Assembly: GCF_050859025.1 (NCBI RefSeq)
Contig: NZ_CP138200.1
Coordinates: forward strand, 2,604,001 to 2,668,000
Length of the DNA stretch: 64,000 bases
Reading direction: 5' to 3'
DNA from: Wukongibacter sp050859025
Lineage (GTDB): Bacteria > Bacillota > Clostridia > Peptostreptococcales > Caminicellaceae
Translations under genes and position numbers: made by a program
In this document: positions 54,601 through 63,678 of the stretch, piece after piece
Position numbering within the stretch: position 1 is the stretch's first letter
How the letters are laid out: each line of letters begins with the position of its first letter
Notes under the pieces: generated by a model
The model's input: only the letters and a program-made list of their open reading frames with translations
What the model was told of the DNA's origin: nothing
The model's database searches: none

Positions 54601-57600
54601 TATGATATGCATCATATTATTTCTGACGGAATATCTATGAGTATTTTAGTTAATGAATTTATTAGTTTGTATGGTGGAAAAGCTTTACCTGAATTGAGTA
54701 TACACTATAAAGACTTTTCGGAGTGGCAAAATCAATTATTTGCTACAGATATAATTAAAAGGCAGGAAGCATACTGGTTAAATGTTCTAAAAGGAGAAAT
54801 TCCATTACTTAATATGCCTACCGATTATAGCAGATTATCAGAACAAAATTTTGAAGGCTCAATAGTATGTTTTGAAATTGATAAGGAACTTACAGATAAA
54901 TTGAAAATATTTGTGTCTGAAACAAGATCAACACTTTTTATGGTGCTTTTAGCCACATATAATGTATTACTTTCAAAATATACAGGACAAGAGGATATAA
55001 TAATAGGCACACCATCAGCAGGAAGAATAAATGCAGACATCATGAATGTAATAGGAATGTTTGTTAATACTTTAGCGATGCGTAACTATCCTCAAGGGAT
55101 TAAAAGCTTTAAAGAGTTTTTATTAGAGGTAAAAGATAATGTTATACAAGCATTTGAAAATCAGAATTTTCAATTTGAAGAGTTATTAGAAAGATTAAAT
55201 TTAAGAAGAGAACTAAGTAGAAATCCTCTGTTTGATACAATATTTGCAGTTCAGAATATTGATATGAAAGACATGGAGATTCCTGGTTTAAAGTTTTCTC
55301 AATATTTATTTGATAATCCTATATCGAAATTTGATTTGAGTATGGGTGCAACAGAAAAGGAAGATAAAATAGAATTTACTATAGCATATAAAACAAAATT
55401 ATTCAAAAAAGAGACTATGCAAAGACTTGGAGAACATTATGTAAATATCTTGAGGAAAGTAGTTGAGAATCCTCAGATAAAACTTTCAGAAATAGATATG
55501 ATGTCCCAGAAAGAAAAGAAAATCTTAGTAGAGCTAAATAATACTAAGTCCGAAGATAGAGATAACCTTACAGTGCATCAGCTTTTTGAAGAAAGGGAAA
55601 GTAAGGTACCACATAATGTAGCGTTAATTTTTAAGGAACACAGGTTAACCTATAGAGAAGTTAATGAGAAAGCAAATCAACTGGCTAGGATATTAAGAAA
55701 GAAAGGGATTAAGCCAAATTGTATAGTTAGTATATTGCTAGATTATTCTCTTGAAATGGTTATAGGCATTCTAGCGGTATTAAAGGCTGGAGGGGCATTT
55801 ATGCTTATAGAGTCTACATACCCTACTTACAAAATAAATAATATGCTAATTGAAACTAACACTGAAATACTATTATCAAAAAGCTGTCTGGTAAAAGATG
55901 TTTCTTTTAACCGATGTGTAGTAGAAGTAGACCATATAGAATTAAGTAGAGAAGAAAAATCAAATTTGGAAAATGTAAACATACCTACTGATTTAATATA
56001 CATTACATATAATTCTGGAAGAACTGAACCATCAAGGGGAGTTATGGTACAACATTTAAACGTTATGAATTTACTAACGTCATTGCATAAGGAATATTCT
56101 TTAGAGGAAAAAGCTACGTATTTACTAAATACACCCTGTACCTCTGATGTAATTGTGACAGAATTGTTTAGTTGGTTTTTCTGTGAAGGAAGATTAGTAA
56201 TATGTGGTGAGAATGAGAGAAGGGATCTAAAGTACATTTTAGCCTTGATTGATGAACACAACATAACCCATATTAATTTTGTTCCTACAGTGCTAGATGC
56301 ATTAATGGATACAATGAACAGGGATGATATTGAAATATTAAGAAGACTCAAGTATATTTTTCTTTCAGGAGAAAAAATCTTAAAGAGCCTTTTAGGAAAG
56401 CTAGGGGCTTTGTCAGGAGCTGTAAAGATCGAATATTTATATGGGGCTCCAGAGACAACTGTTTATTCTCTAAAGTATTCCCTTAATGGTTTAGGGCATA
56501 GTAAAAAAATCCCAGTTGGCAGACCCTTGAATAATGTTAAAGCATATATATTAGATAAAAATAATAATAAGCTGCCATCAGGTATACCTGGTGAGCTTTA
56601 TATTTCAGGATTAGGTGTTGCAAAGGGATATATAAATAAAGGTGAAGAGACAAAGGAAGTTTTTATACCAAATCCCTTTTATTCAAATGAGAAGATGTTT
56701 AAAACTGGAGATATTGCTATGAGGCTGCCCGATGGAAATATTGAATATCTTGGAAAAGTTAGTCAACAGTATGAGGTAAGCGGTCAGAGAGTGGAATTAG
56801 AAGAAATTGAAGTACATTTACAAAGACATAGGAATATTAAGAAGGCTATAGTTACGGTTAAAAAGGATGCTAATGGAAATAAAAAGCATATTGCTTATTT
56901 TGTTTCTGATGATGAATCTAAAGATTTAGAGTTAAAGGATTATTTGGCAAGAGAATTACCTCAATACATGATTCCATCAGACTTTATAGGGTTAAAAGAT
57001 ATTCCCCTAGATTCAAATGGAAGGATTGATATAGAAGCATTGCCAGAGAATAGCTCAAAGGATGACAAGGAGGATGCTACTCCTATAAACGAAATTCAAA
57101 GAGAATTATTAGAAGTCTGGAAGAATGTATTAGGAATAGAGGATATAAGTATACATGATAATTTCTTCCATATAGGTGGAAACTCTGTTAAGGTCATACA
57201 GGTAGTAGCAAACTTGAGGAATTATAAAACGCACTTAAGGGACTTTGTCAGATATCCAACTATTTCAGAACTGAGTAAACACATGGAGCCTGTTGTATTA
57301 GACAATAACCAACCAAAGCTTAAAGAAGAAGATTTAAGAGGGTATTCAACAGGCTTTAAAACGACATATTGTGAGAATGATGGTACAGTAAATATTCTTG
57401 ATGAAAATATTCTAGACAATATTGAACCATTCAATGAAGTATTTTATAGAAGTTGTTTCTTCCATGCACTTTTTGCTGCGGTAAATTATTTTAATAGAGA
57501 TATAACACCAATATTGGCAAATGAAATTATGTCATATTCCTATGATAAGGATAGAAGCGGTGTAAAGCTTAATATTCAATGGGAACAGATTAGAAATGTC

Positions 57601-58440
57601 AAGGAAGTATTGGAGGACATTGGCATAACTGGAATACAAAAAATAAGAAGTAATAACATAATGGATGATGTAAAATCGGCTATATCTCAAAATAGACCTG
57701 CTATTGTATATACGGATTGCTTTTATGAGTCAATTAGAGAAGATATGTATAAGAAGGACCATTGGAGACATTGTGTTTTAGTCTTTGGATATGATGAATC
57801 TAAGCAGACCTGCAATGTATTAGAACATAGTGGGATAAATAATTTGGATTTTAGAGAATGTACTATGAGCTATACAGATATTATCAATTCCTATAATGGT
57901 TATGTAGTAAACTTTCAAAAAGGTGATGAAATACCTACTTATTTTGAACTTGAGTTGGCAAATGATTTTTCTGATAAATATATATATGATGCTAATAGAT
58001 ACAAATCTATTTTTGCCCATAATATGCTTAATAGAAAGGATACCATATTACAAGGTTTAGAATATCTAGTAGAGTTTAGAGATGATTTTTATGAGTTTAC
58101 ATCTAATGAAGAAACCTTACGCACATATTGTAGTGAGCTGCTTTTTACAGTTAACCATATAATGCTGTGTAAACAGGTAGAAAGATTTAAGCTTCTAAAG
58201 CTTCTTGGACATGATAATGCTTTTATAAGTTATTTAGATGAAATCGTAGATAATTGGAGGTTCATTAGATCTGTTATATTAAAATATTTCTACTCTTCTA
58301 AATATAAACGAAGATCATTGGAAAATTTAATGTCAAACTTAGAAAAGATTTATGAAATTGAGAAGCAATACAATAAATCACTATTTGAGTTCTTAAGCAT
58401 AGACAGTATTAACAATTATAATCATAAAGATATGTTTTAA
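51655..58440 (+). CDS. Nonribosomal peptide synthetase 2 (half-C-A-PCP-C-A*-PCP-C39/BtrH-like)
   Basis: A 2261-residue NRPS. It opens with only the C-terminal lobe of a condensation domain (about 20-250, no HHxxxDG). A3 (YTSGSTGRPKG at 405) reads DLYNFSFIW, close to cysteine codes; PCP3 Ser794; C4 with HHIISDG at 986; A4 (about 1295-1800) is degenerate: YNSGRTEPSRG at 1452, GKVSQQYEVSG for the A8 motif and NGRID with Arg1790 in place of the catalytic Lys; PCP4 keeps Ser1844 (GGNS). From about 1925 the protein has a C39/BtrH_N-like domain with Cys1934 (RSCFFHAL) and His2039 (HWRHCVLVFGYD). There is no thioesterase. GGAGGGGG precedes ATG 51655. Confidence 0.92.
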   Translation: MYGNDHSQNVILASGKFEAEKEFWLKKLQGDTVMSGLPIEYQRISLEKFKKGIANYKFSDDLLQEMIAISGESKYALFIVLLTGVKCILSKYIDSKDITVGMPVFKQKREGVFLNNILALKSEVKNSETFKTLLLKVKNTVTQANNYQNYPYDKIAKQLNLQFEDEKLPLINTVVLLDDIHNRNNIDWIKADTVFSFSIRGGSLEVNVEYNSNLYNEKTIHRAIVHINNFLSLAIKKPNIQLRNIDILPSSDKAWILNNYNNTETEYQNDLSLHKLFEKQVEKTPDNKAVVFDDISLTYRELNEKSNQIANFLKEQGLQDNELVGVLACRSIYTIANILGILKAGGAYVPIDPSYPEERRSYILSNSECRMLLEPELYLSNGISNYCKENISENNLMENIAYVIYTSGSTGRPKGVVITHKAVVNTIIDINRKFDISEKDNIIGISSLCFDLSVYDVFGALSTGATLTLIKDQRDAKELFNTIQNQEITFWNSVPAIMDMLIENINDDFKNTNLRLVFLSGDWIPIKLPEKIKKHFPNAQIISFGGATEASIWSIYYPINVVKKTWRSIPYGKPLANQRFYVLDREMQLCPIGIQGELYIGGIGLAKGYLNDREKTEKAFITHGELGNLYKTGDFGVLHDEGNIEFLGRKDYQVKIRGYRIELEEIESVLLRLDIVERAIVTDCVDNIGRKCLCAYLVSHEKLSISRLKEFLANKLPDYMIPTYFVQLDNIPLTPNGKVDRKALPHPKEYVDAYENYVAPEDEIEEKLVDIWKELLGIEKVGTTVNFFELGGHSLKASILVSMVHKEFNIEIPLRKIFEKATIKELAEYIRKTEKSILYPAIEPIIEKDYYRVSSSQKRIYIVNQLEGVQTSYNMPGAMLIEGDLNISRLNEVFMELVNRHEGLRTSFKVIDGEIMQIVHKKVDFKVDFIEIDNNFNRNKEILNSDEGRSRVREFIQPFDLSKAPLLRVAILKISENNHILIYDMHHIISDGISMSILVNEFISLYGGKALPELSIHYKDFSEWQNQLFATDIIKRQEAYWLNVLKGEIPLLNMPTDYSRLSEQNFEGSIVCFEIDKELTDKLKIFVSETRSTLFMVLLATYNVLLSKYTGQEDIIIGTPSAGRINADIMNVIGMFVNTLAMRNYPQGIKSFKEFLLEVKDNVIQAFENQNFQFEELLERLNLRRELSRNPLFDTIFAVQNIDMKDMEIPGLKFSQYLFDNPISKFDLSMGATEKEDKIEFTIAYKTKLFKKETMQRLGEHYVNILRKVVENPQIKLSEIDMMSQKEKKILVELNNTKSEDRDNLTVHQLFEERESKVPHNVALIFKEHRLTYREVNEKANQLARILRKKGIKPNCIVSILLDYSLEMVIGILAVLKAGGAFMLIESTYPTYKINNMLIETNTEILLSKSCLVKDVSFNRCVVEVDHIELSREEKSNLENVNIPTDLIYITYNSGRTEPSRGVMVQHLNVMNLLTSLHKEYSLEEKATYLLNTPCTSDVIVTELFSWFFCEGRLVICGENERRDLKYILALIDEHNITHINFVPTVLDALMDTMNRDDIEILRRLKYIFLSGEKILKSLLGKLGALSGAVKIEYLYGAPETTVYSLKYSLNGLGHSKKIPVGRPLNNVKAYILDKNNNKLPSGIPGELYISGLGVAKGYINKGEETKEVFIPNPFYSNEKMFKTGDIAMRLPDGNIEYLGKVSQQYEVSGQRVELEEIEVHLQRHRNIKKAIVTVKKDANGNKKHIAYFVSDDESKDLELKDYLARELPQYMIPSDFIGLKDIPLDSNGRIDIEALPENSSKDDKEDATPINEIQRELLEVWKNVLGIEDISIHDNFFHIGGNSVKVIQVVANLRNYKTHLRDFVRYPTISELSKHMEPVVLDNNQPKLKEEDLRGYSTGFKTTYCENDGTVNILDENILDNIEPFNEVFYRSCFFHALFAAVNYFNRDITPILANEIMSYSYDKDRSGVKLNIQWEQIRNVKEVLEDIGITGIQKIRSNNIMDDVKSAISQNRPAIVYTDCFYESIREDMYKKDHWRHCVLVFGYDESKQTCNVLEHSGINNLDFRECTMSYTDIINSYNGYVVNFQKGDEIPTYFELELANDFSDKYIYDANRYKSIFAHNMLNRKDTILQGLEYLVEFRDDFYEFTSNEETLRTYCSELLFTVNHIMLCKQVERFKLLKLLGHDNAFISYLDEIVDNWRFIRSVILKYFYSSKYKRRSLENLMSNLEKIYEIEKQYNKSLFEFLSIDSINNYNHKDMF

Positions 58441-58633
58441 TTTTCATATAAAAAGTATTTGAAGCAAATAGGTCTTGAAGAGAGTGAATTATAGATAAGG
58501 ATAATAATTGTGTATTCTAGTATATGCTTAATATTGGGATAGTATATACCTTACAAAGATTTAAATGGAATTATCAATTTGTACACATACAAAGCTTTTG
58601 ATGAGAAAGTTTTAATGGTGAGAAGGTGAAGTA

Positions 58634-60199
58634 ATGGATAATGAGTATAAATACTTTGAAAGTATTAACTTGTTTGAAGAAATAGCTAAAAACATAAAAC
58701 CAGAACAAAAAATAATTACATTGTCAAAAAATATTGATGTAAAAAGAGATATCATTGAGTCTATCATACCAGCGAAAGCTCTTATTGACTGGGCTGAAGA
58801 GATATCTAAAATCATGAAACAGAAAGGTCTTACCTTTGGAGATAAAGTATTGCTTATACCTGCAAGCACTCCAATTTCTATAGCAATATTTTTAGCATTA
58901 CTAAAATTAGGTTGTATTACTGTTTTTGTACCTATGCGATTGCTTCCTAATGAAATTGTTAGAATATCTAAATACACTAAAGCCTGTTACTGCTTTTGCA
59001 GTAATGAATATTCATATTTAGAAGATTTAACGAACCAGATGTCTCAGACATGTCCTGTATCTACATTGAGTATATCAGACTTATCTGAGATTGATTTCAA
59101 ACAAAAAAAACATATAAATACTTATGATTCTAGATTAAATAACTACAATGTGGCTAGTATCCTATTTACATCAGGTACTACCAATAGACCTAAAGGTATA
59201 GTACTGCCAAGTCGTGCTTATATAACAAATGCATTACAAATTGGCAAACATATTAAGCTTACTTCGCAAGATACATTCTTGCAAGTATTGCCCCTTTATT
59301 ATATAGCTGGTCAGATAACGGCAATGGTAAATTCACTATTACATGGTGCGAATCTTGTACTTTGCAGAAAATTTAACCCTGAGATTATATTGAGGGCAGT
59401 ACAGGAGGTTAATATAACTGTTACAAATTTGGTGCCTACAATGATTAGTAGATTGATTAATTTTATGAAAGAGAAGGAACCTCACATTAAAAATAGTTTA
59501 AAATATAAGTCCAATAATCTTAGACTATGTCTTACAGGTGGAGCATATTGCTCTGAGGAAAAAAAGCAGGCATTTAGAGATTTATTGGGGACTATAGTTA
59601 TTGAAGGATATGGATCGACAGAATATGGTTGTGGTATTTGCCTTAATCCCATAGAAAAGCCCCGTCCTAAATCCGTAGGAGTACCCTTATATGGGCATGA
59701 TCTACGTATTGTAGATACTGAAGAACATAATATAGTTTTTTCTACCAACAGGATAGGAGAATTAGAAGTTAGAAATAGTACTTCAATGTTAGGATATTAC
59801 TCGTATTCAGGTAAGATGGATTTAAAAAGGGATAAAAGGTGGAGATCTACAGGGGATTTGGCCTATATAGATGAAGAAGGATACGTATATATATGTGGTA
59901 GAACCACTGATGTTATAAAAAGAGGTGGAGAAAAAATATTCGCTGGCGAAATTGAAGAAGTGTTACAAAAATATCCTGAAGTCAAAGATGTAGCAGTTAT
60001 CGGAGTTCCAGATGATGATTTGGGAGAGCGACCTATAGCATTTTTAACAGGAATAGACAATAATAGTCAAATTAAAGGAATTAAGGAATGGGTGAAAAGT
60101 CAGCTACCCTATTATAGACAGCCAGAATTAAAATTTATTAATGCTATGCCGTTAACACCATCAGGCAAAATATCAAAAAATATCTTGAAGAAATTGTAA
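58634..60199 (+). CDS. Stand-alone AMP-dependent acyl ligase
   Basis: A 521-residue ANL-superfamily enzyme with all core motifs: FTSGTTNRPKG, GYGSTE, STGD, GRTTDVIKRGGEKI and the catalytic Lys in PSGKISKN at the C-terminus. It resembles acyl-CoA/acyl-ACP ligases more than amino acid A domains and has no attached carrier domain. It lies 193 bp after NRPS2 and 14 bp before the PP-loop gene. It may activate a carboxylic acid starter or load PCP4, whose own A domain looks dead. GAGAAGGTGAAG before ATG 58634. Confidence 0.87.
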   Translation: MDNEYKYFESINLFEEIAKNIKPEQKIITLSKNIDVKRDIIESIIPAKALIDWAEEISKIMKQKGLTFGDKVLLIPASTPISIAIFLALLKLGCITVFVPMRLLPNEIVRISKYTKACYCFCSNEYSYLEDLTNQMSQTCPVSTLSISDLSEIDFKQKKHINTYDSRLNNYNVASILFTSGTTNRPKGIVLPSRAYITNALQIGKHIKLTSQDTFLQVLPLYYIAGQITAMVNSLLHGANLVLCRKFNPEIILRAVQEVNITVTNLVPTMISRLINFMKEKEPHIKNSLKYKSNNLRLCLTGGAYCSEEKKQAFRDLLGTIVIEGYGSTEYGCGICLNPIEKPRPKSVGVPLYGHDLRIVDTEEHNIVFSTNRIGELEVRNSTSMLGYYSYSGKMDLKRDKRWRSTGDLAYIDEEGYVYICGRTTDVIKRGGEKIFAGEIEEVLQKYPEVKDVAVIGVPDDDLGERPIAFLTGIDNNSQIKGIKEWVKSQLPYYRQPELKFINAMPLTPSGKISKNILKKL

Positions 60200-60213
60200 A
60201 GGAGTGTTACACA

Positions 60214-61299
60214 ATGAGTTCTTCAAATAATATTAAACGCTGCTCACGTTGCGGGTTAGGGGAGAATACCCACGGTATCAACTTAAATAGTAAAGATTTA
60301 TGCAATTATTGTAGTGATTGGATACCAAAAGAAAATAAAGTTAACTTCAATACTGTGGATGCAGCAAATATAATACAAAATTTAGTAAAATCTCAATATT
60401 CTCAAGTGACTACAAATGGAAAACGACCGAAGCATGATGTAATAGTACTTTATAGCGGTGGAAAAGATAGTACTTATATGTTAGCTCGTCTTAAACGTGA
60501 TATAGGTTTACGTCCACTTGCGGTAACCGTTGATAATTGGTTTCTATCAAGTAAGTCAATGGAGAAACAAACTGAAGTTCTTGGGGCCTTAGGAGTAGAT
60601 CATATTACTATTAGACCGTCGTTAGATAGTATCTTAGAGCTTTTCAAAATATCTGCAAATAAAGTAAATGAAAAAGAATTTGAAAAATTTTATAGCAAAT
60701 ATGGTATTTTTTGTTGGCCTTGTTTTTCTTTGATTTACTCCAGTGTCTGTAGTTTAGCTAAGAACAGCGGAATTAGATTAATAGCTGGGGGATGGAGTCC
60801 TGGTCAAATAAATGCGGGAAAGCATACGTCAAGAAATGATGGTCTAATAAGCTTTTCTGAAGTAATTAAAATATATGTTGAGCCATTTCACCAAATGATT
60901 CTCAAGGTAGGATCTAATAGTGAAATTGATTTGCCAGTTCCTCAGGATGGTGAAGGGATATCTTTGCTTCCTTTCTTCAATTATTGGCCATATGATGAGG
61001 CGGAAATTATTAAATATATTACAGATGAGTTTAATTGGGATAAACCAAAGGATACAGACGGTTGTTCGAGTAATTGTCTTATTAACCTTTTGGACCGCAT
61101 TATTTATAGAAAAAGATTCGGATTTGATAGATATGAGCTTCAATTAGCTAATATGGTACGTTCTGGTCATCTAACTCGTCAAGCAGTTCTGGATATAGCC
61201 AATGAAAGATTAGATGCTGATTCGGTAAAAAAGATTGCATATGACTTAGAACTAGATAAAATTATTAGTACACAAGGGAGTGAAAGTAATGTCTGTTAG
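60214..61299 (+). CDS. PP-loop ATPase with N-terminal zinc ribbon
   Basis: A 361-residue adenine-nucleotide alpha-hydrolase-fold protein. The PP-loop is YSGGKDSTYML (81-86 SGGKDS). Cys10, Cys13, Cys30 and Cys33 make an N-terminal ribbon, as in the N-acetyl sugar amidotransferase group; further CxxC (CWPC) and CSSNC pairs could hold a metal or carry sulfur. PP-loop enzymes adenylate a carbonyl or acid for attack by N or S; relatives make amidines, thiolated bases and, in closthioamide synthesis, thioamides. Amidation or thioamidation of the peptide is plausible. AAAGGAG before ATG 60214; the next start overlaps its end by 11 bp. Confidence 0.78.
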   Translation: MSSSNNIKRCSRCGLGENTHGINLNSKDLCNYCSDWIPKENKVNFNTVDAANIIQNLVKSQYSQVTTNGKRPKHDVIVLYSGGKDSTYMLARLKRDIGLRPLAVTVDNWFLSSKSMEKQTEVLGALGVDHITIRPSLDSILELFKISANKVNEKEFEKFYSKYGIFCWPCFSLIYSSVCSLAKNSGIRLIAGGWSPGQINAGKHTSRNDGLISFSEVIKIYVEPFHQMILKVGSNSEIDLPVPQDGEGISLLPFFNYWPYDEAEIIKYITDEFNWDKPKDTDGCSSNCLINLLDRIIYRKRFGFDRYELQLANMVRSGHLTRQAVLDIANERLDADSVKKIAYDLELDKIISTQGSESNVC

Positions 61300-62992
61300 A
61301 GATACATCAGGTATACTAGTAACCTTTTCGGGACTACCATATACAACATCTAATTTCTTTCTAGACAATGGTATGGCAAATTTGGCAGGAGCTCTAATAG
61401 ATGGTGGTCATAATGTTCTTATCTTAGATTACAATACTCCAACTGTACTTGAATATGTGTTTACTAAAGATATAAGAAAAGGATTAACCAGTGTTTCAGA
61501 TTTGATAAACAGTGGAAATATGATGAATCATGTAAAAGCGAATCAGATATATGAAAATATACAGGCAGAGATTGATAAGCTAATGGGAAGCTATAATGAA
61601 TATTTATTTAATGATATAGCTACAAAAATACAGCAGCGAAATGCAAACTATGTAGGGTTTAAGCTTTGGTTAGGTCGTGGAATTAAATCTACCATTTATA
61701 TAGCAGAGAGATTAAAACAACAATTTCCTAATCTTAAAATATATGGTGGAGGTCCTGCTGCCACTTTGTTTACCAATCAGGTGTTTAACCTTACAGATGT
61801 TTTTGATGCAGTAACTATAGGAGAAGGTGAATGGAATATATGCGACATTGCAGAACATTCTATTGGTAAACGCAAGTTAGAGAGTATTCCAAATTTAGCT
61901 TATAAAGAAGGTAGTCGAATTGTCTTTACTCCACAGCATGAGAATTATTCTCTGAATCAACTTCCAAATCCTGTATATGATAAAGACGTTTATCCAGATG
62001 CCCACGTTTCTAACCAAAAAATAAGAATTGTTACTATGGATGAGAGCAGGGGATGCAATAATAAATGTGCTTTTTGTACACATGGAGTTATAGGTGGGAG
62101 ACCTGTACGCAAGATGGATGCTGAACGTGTAGTAGAACAATTTGCTAAACATACTAAAACTCTAGGAACACATGTATTTAACTTAGGCGGATCTTGTGTT
62201 CCAGACTCGTTGATAAATGATATAACACATATAACTAAGGAAAAAAACATTGAAATAATATTCAATTGTTTTACTAGTGCTGAAAAACTAAATACTGATA
62301 GATTAGATAAGTATCGTGATGGTGGATTATTTAGTGTATTCTATGGTATAGAATCTCTTGATAAGAATATACTTCGCAATGATTACTTAAAAGCATTTAA
62401 TCCAGATACTGTAGCTAATGCAATAAAGCAGTCTTTAGACTCAGGAATCTATGTTACCGGAAGTATAATTTATCCTGCACCTAGAGAGACATTCAAATCT
62501 ACCTTCCGAACAAGAAATCTACTTGCTGATATGTTTGAAAATAAACCTAATGGTTCTGTAGTGGTATTCTATCCGGGATTAATGCCCCATAGTACCTGGA
62601 GTGAAAAGCCTGAAAAATTTGCAATTGAATGTTCTGATATTGAAAAACACTTCGAAGATTTGATTAATTGTGAAGTACGTCATTTTTTACCTCCTAGCCT
62701 TTGGGAAACTTATAACTATAGTATGAATGGTAAAAGTCAAGCGAAGCTAGCTCAACTATCAAATATATTTGCACGGTCACTAGAACGGAAAAATGTGACA
62801 ATCAATGCAATGGGAGATAGTGCAATGTTAGCATTTATGCTTGAGAAGAGTGCTAGTGAATTTGGACAAATGTTAGGAGATATGTTCTTAATGGGTGATG
62901 GATCAGGTTTAAGTGAACTAATAGAAGAAATAAACAAAGGTATATGTCGTAAGCCACCAAAAAGACCTGAAAATTGGTTCCCGAGGAGTTGA
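61289..62992 (+). CDS. B12-binding-domain radical SAM protein
   Basis: A 567-residue class B-type radical SAM enzyme. The N-terminal part resembles a cobalamin-binding domain (NLAGALIDGGHNVLILD, YGGGPAATLF, TIGEGEWNI) and the SAM-cluster cysteines are 256, 260 and 263 (CNNKCAFC). The C-terminus of about 130 residues is helical and unassigned. GTG 61280 lies in the AGGGAG ribosome site, so ATG 61289 is the start. Methylation or another radical step on the NRPS product is inferred. Its pairing with a downstream thymidylate-kinase-like gene echoes 33423-35740. Confidence 0.83.
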   Translation: MSVRDTSGILVTFSGLPYTTSNFFLDNGMANLAGALIDGGHNVLILDYNTPTVLEYVFTKDIRKGLTSVSDLINSGNMMNHVKANQIYENIQAEIDKLMGSYNEYLFNDIATKIQQRNANYVGFKLWLGRGIKSTIYIAERLKQQFPNLKIYGGGPAATLFTNQVFNLTDVFDAVTIGEGEWNICDIAEHSIGKRKLESIPNLAYKEGSRIVFTPQHENYSLNQLPNPVYDKDVYPDAHVSNQKIRIVTMDESRGCNNKCAFCTHGVIGGRPVRKMDAERVVEQFAKHTKTLGTHVFNLGGSCVPDSLINDITHITKEKNIEIIFNCFTSAEKLNTDRLDKYRDGGLFSVFYGIESLDKNILRNDYLKAFNPDTVANAIKQSLDSGIYVTGSIIYPAPRETFKSTFRTRNLLADMFENKPNGSVVVFYPGLMPHSTWSEKPEKFAIECSDIEKHFEDLINCEVRHFLPPSLWETYNYSMNGKSQAKLAQLSNIFARSLERKNVTINAMGDSAMLAFMLEKSASEFGQMLGDMFLMGDGSGLSELIEEINKGICRKPPKRPENWFPRS

Positions 62993-63000
62993 TAATATCT

Positions 63001-63654
63001 ATGAAGCTAGTAAAAGACAAGGAAGGTTTTGTATTTGCTATAGCTGATACTGAGGCGGAATATCAGTCAATTTATAAACTTCGTTATGATATATATATTT
63101 GTGAGATGAATCGCAGGCAATCGTCGGCTAACCATGAATTAGCCATAATTGAGGAGGACATTGATAAATATTCTACTTTGCTAATGGTATTTCATAATAA
63201 CGAATTAATTGGATCATCAAGAATAACAATACATCAAGATTTCTCTTGTGATCTTGCTAAATATTACGGTATGAAGAAAATAGAAAAAGTTTCAAACTCT
63301 TTAATGTCAGAAGGTAGTAAATTAATGATAAAAAAAGAATATAGAGGACATGACTCTAACCTAGGTCGTTATATGGTTCAGTATGGATATCAAGTGTTAC
63401 GAGAAAAAAATGTGGCATTTGACTTTCTAAATGCAAATGAATATTTAGTGAATTACTATATGTCATATGGATATCGAATATGTGGACAATCTTTTATTCA
63501 TCCTGAGCTGTTAGATAAGGTTTATCCAATGATATTAGTAACTGAAGATATAGATTATTTGGAAAGTATTAACTCTCCTTTGTTAGAAGTTGCTCGTCTT
63601 TATTCTAATGAAGTTGATACCTTAGAATTAGCTAAAAATATTTTAGCAATATAA
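63001..63654 (+). CDS. GNAT-fold acyltransferase (FeeM / autoinducer-synthase-like)
   Basis: A 217-residue protein with the N-terminal pattern IYKLRYDIYICEMNR found in LuxI-type synthases and N-acyl amino acid synthases such as FeeM, followed by a GNAT core (LIGSSRITIHQD, EGSKLMIKKEYRG). These use acyl carrier protein or acyl-CoA donors and acylate an amino group. It is tightly behind the B12-type radical SAM gene. A TTG frame start at 62974 lies before the GAGGAG site, so ATG 63001 is preferred. N-acylation of the product or of its starter amino acid is the best guess. Confidence 0.7.
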   Translation: MKLVKDKEGFVFAIADTEAEYQSIYKLRYDIYICEMNRRQSSANHELAIIEEDIDKYSTLLMVFHNNELIGSSRITIHQDFSCDLAKYYGMKKIEKVSNSLMSEGSKLMIKKEYRGHDSNLGRYMVQYGYQVLREKNVAFDFLNANEYLVNYYMSYGYRICGQSFIHPELLDKVYPMILVTEDIDYLESINSPLLEVARLYSNEVDTLELAKNILAI

Positions 63655-63678
63655 ATAATACTATTAAGGGTGATAAAT

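Noticed and set aside
55827..56351. 174-codon open frame on the minus strand inside NRPS2
   Set aside because: It is antisense to the A4 domain, has no ribosome site and resembles no protein; the sense strand is clearly coding.
51655..58440. C-terminal domain of NRPS2 as a reductase or thioesterase
   Set aside because: There is no GxSxG and no nucleotide-binding GxxGxxG; the Cys1934/His2039 pattern fits a C39/BtrH-like fold.
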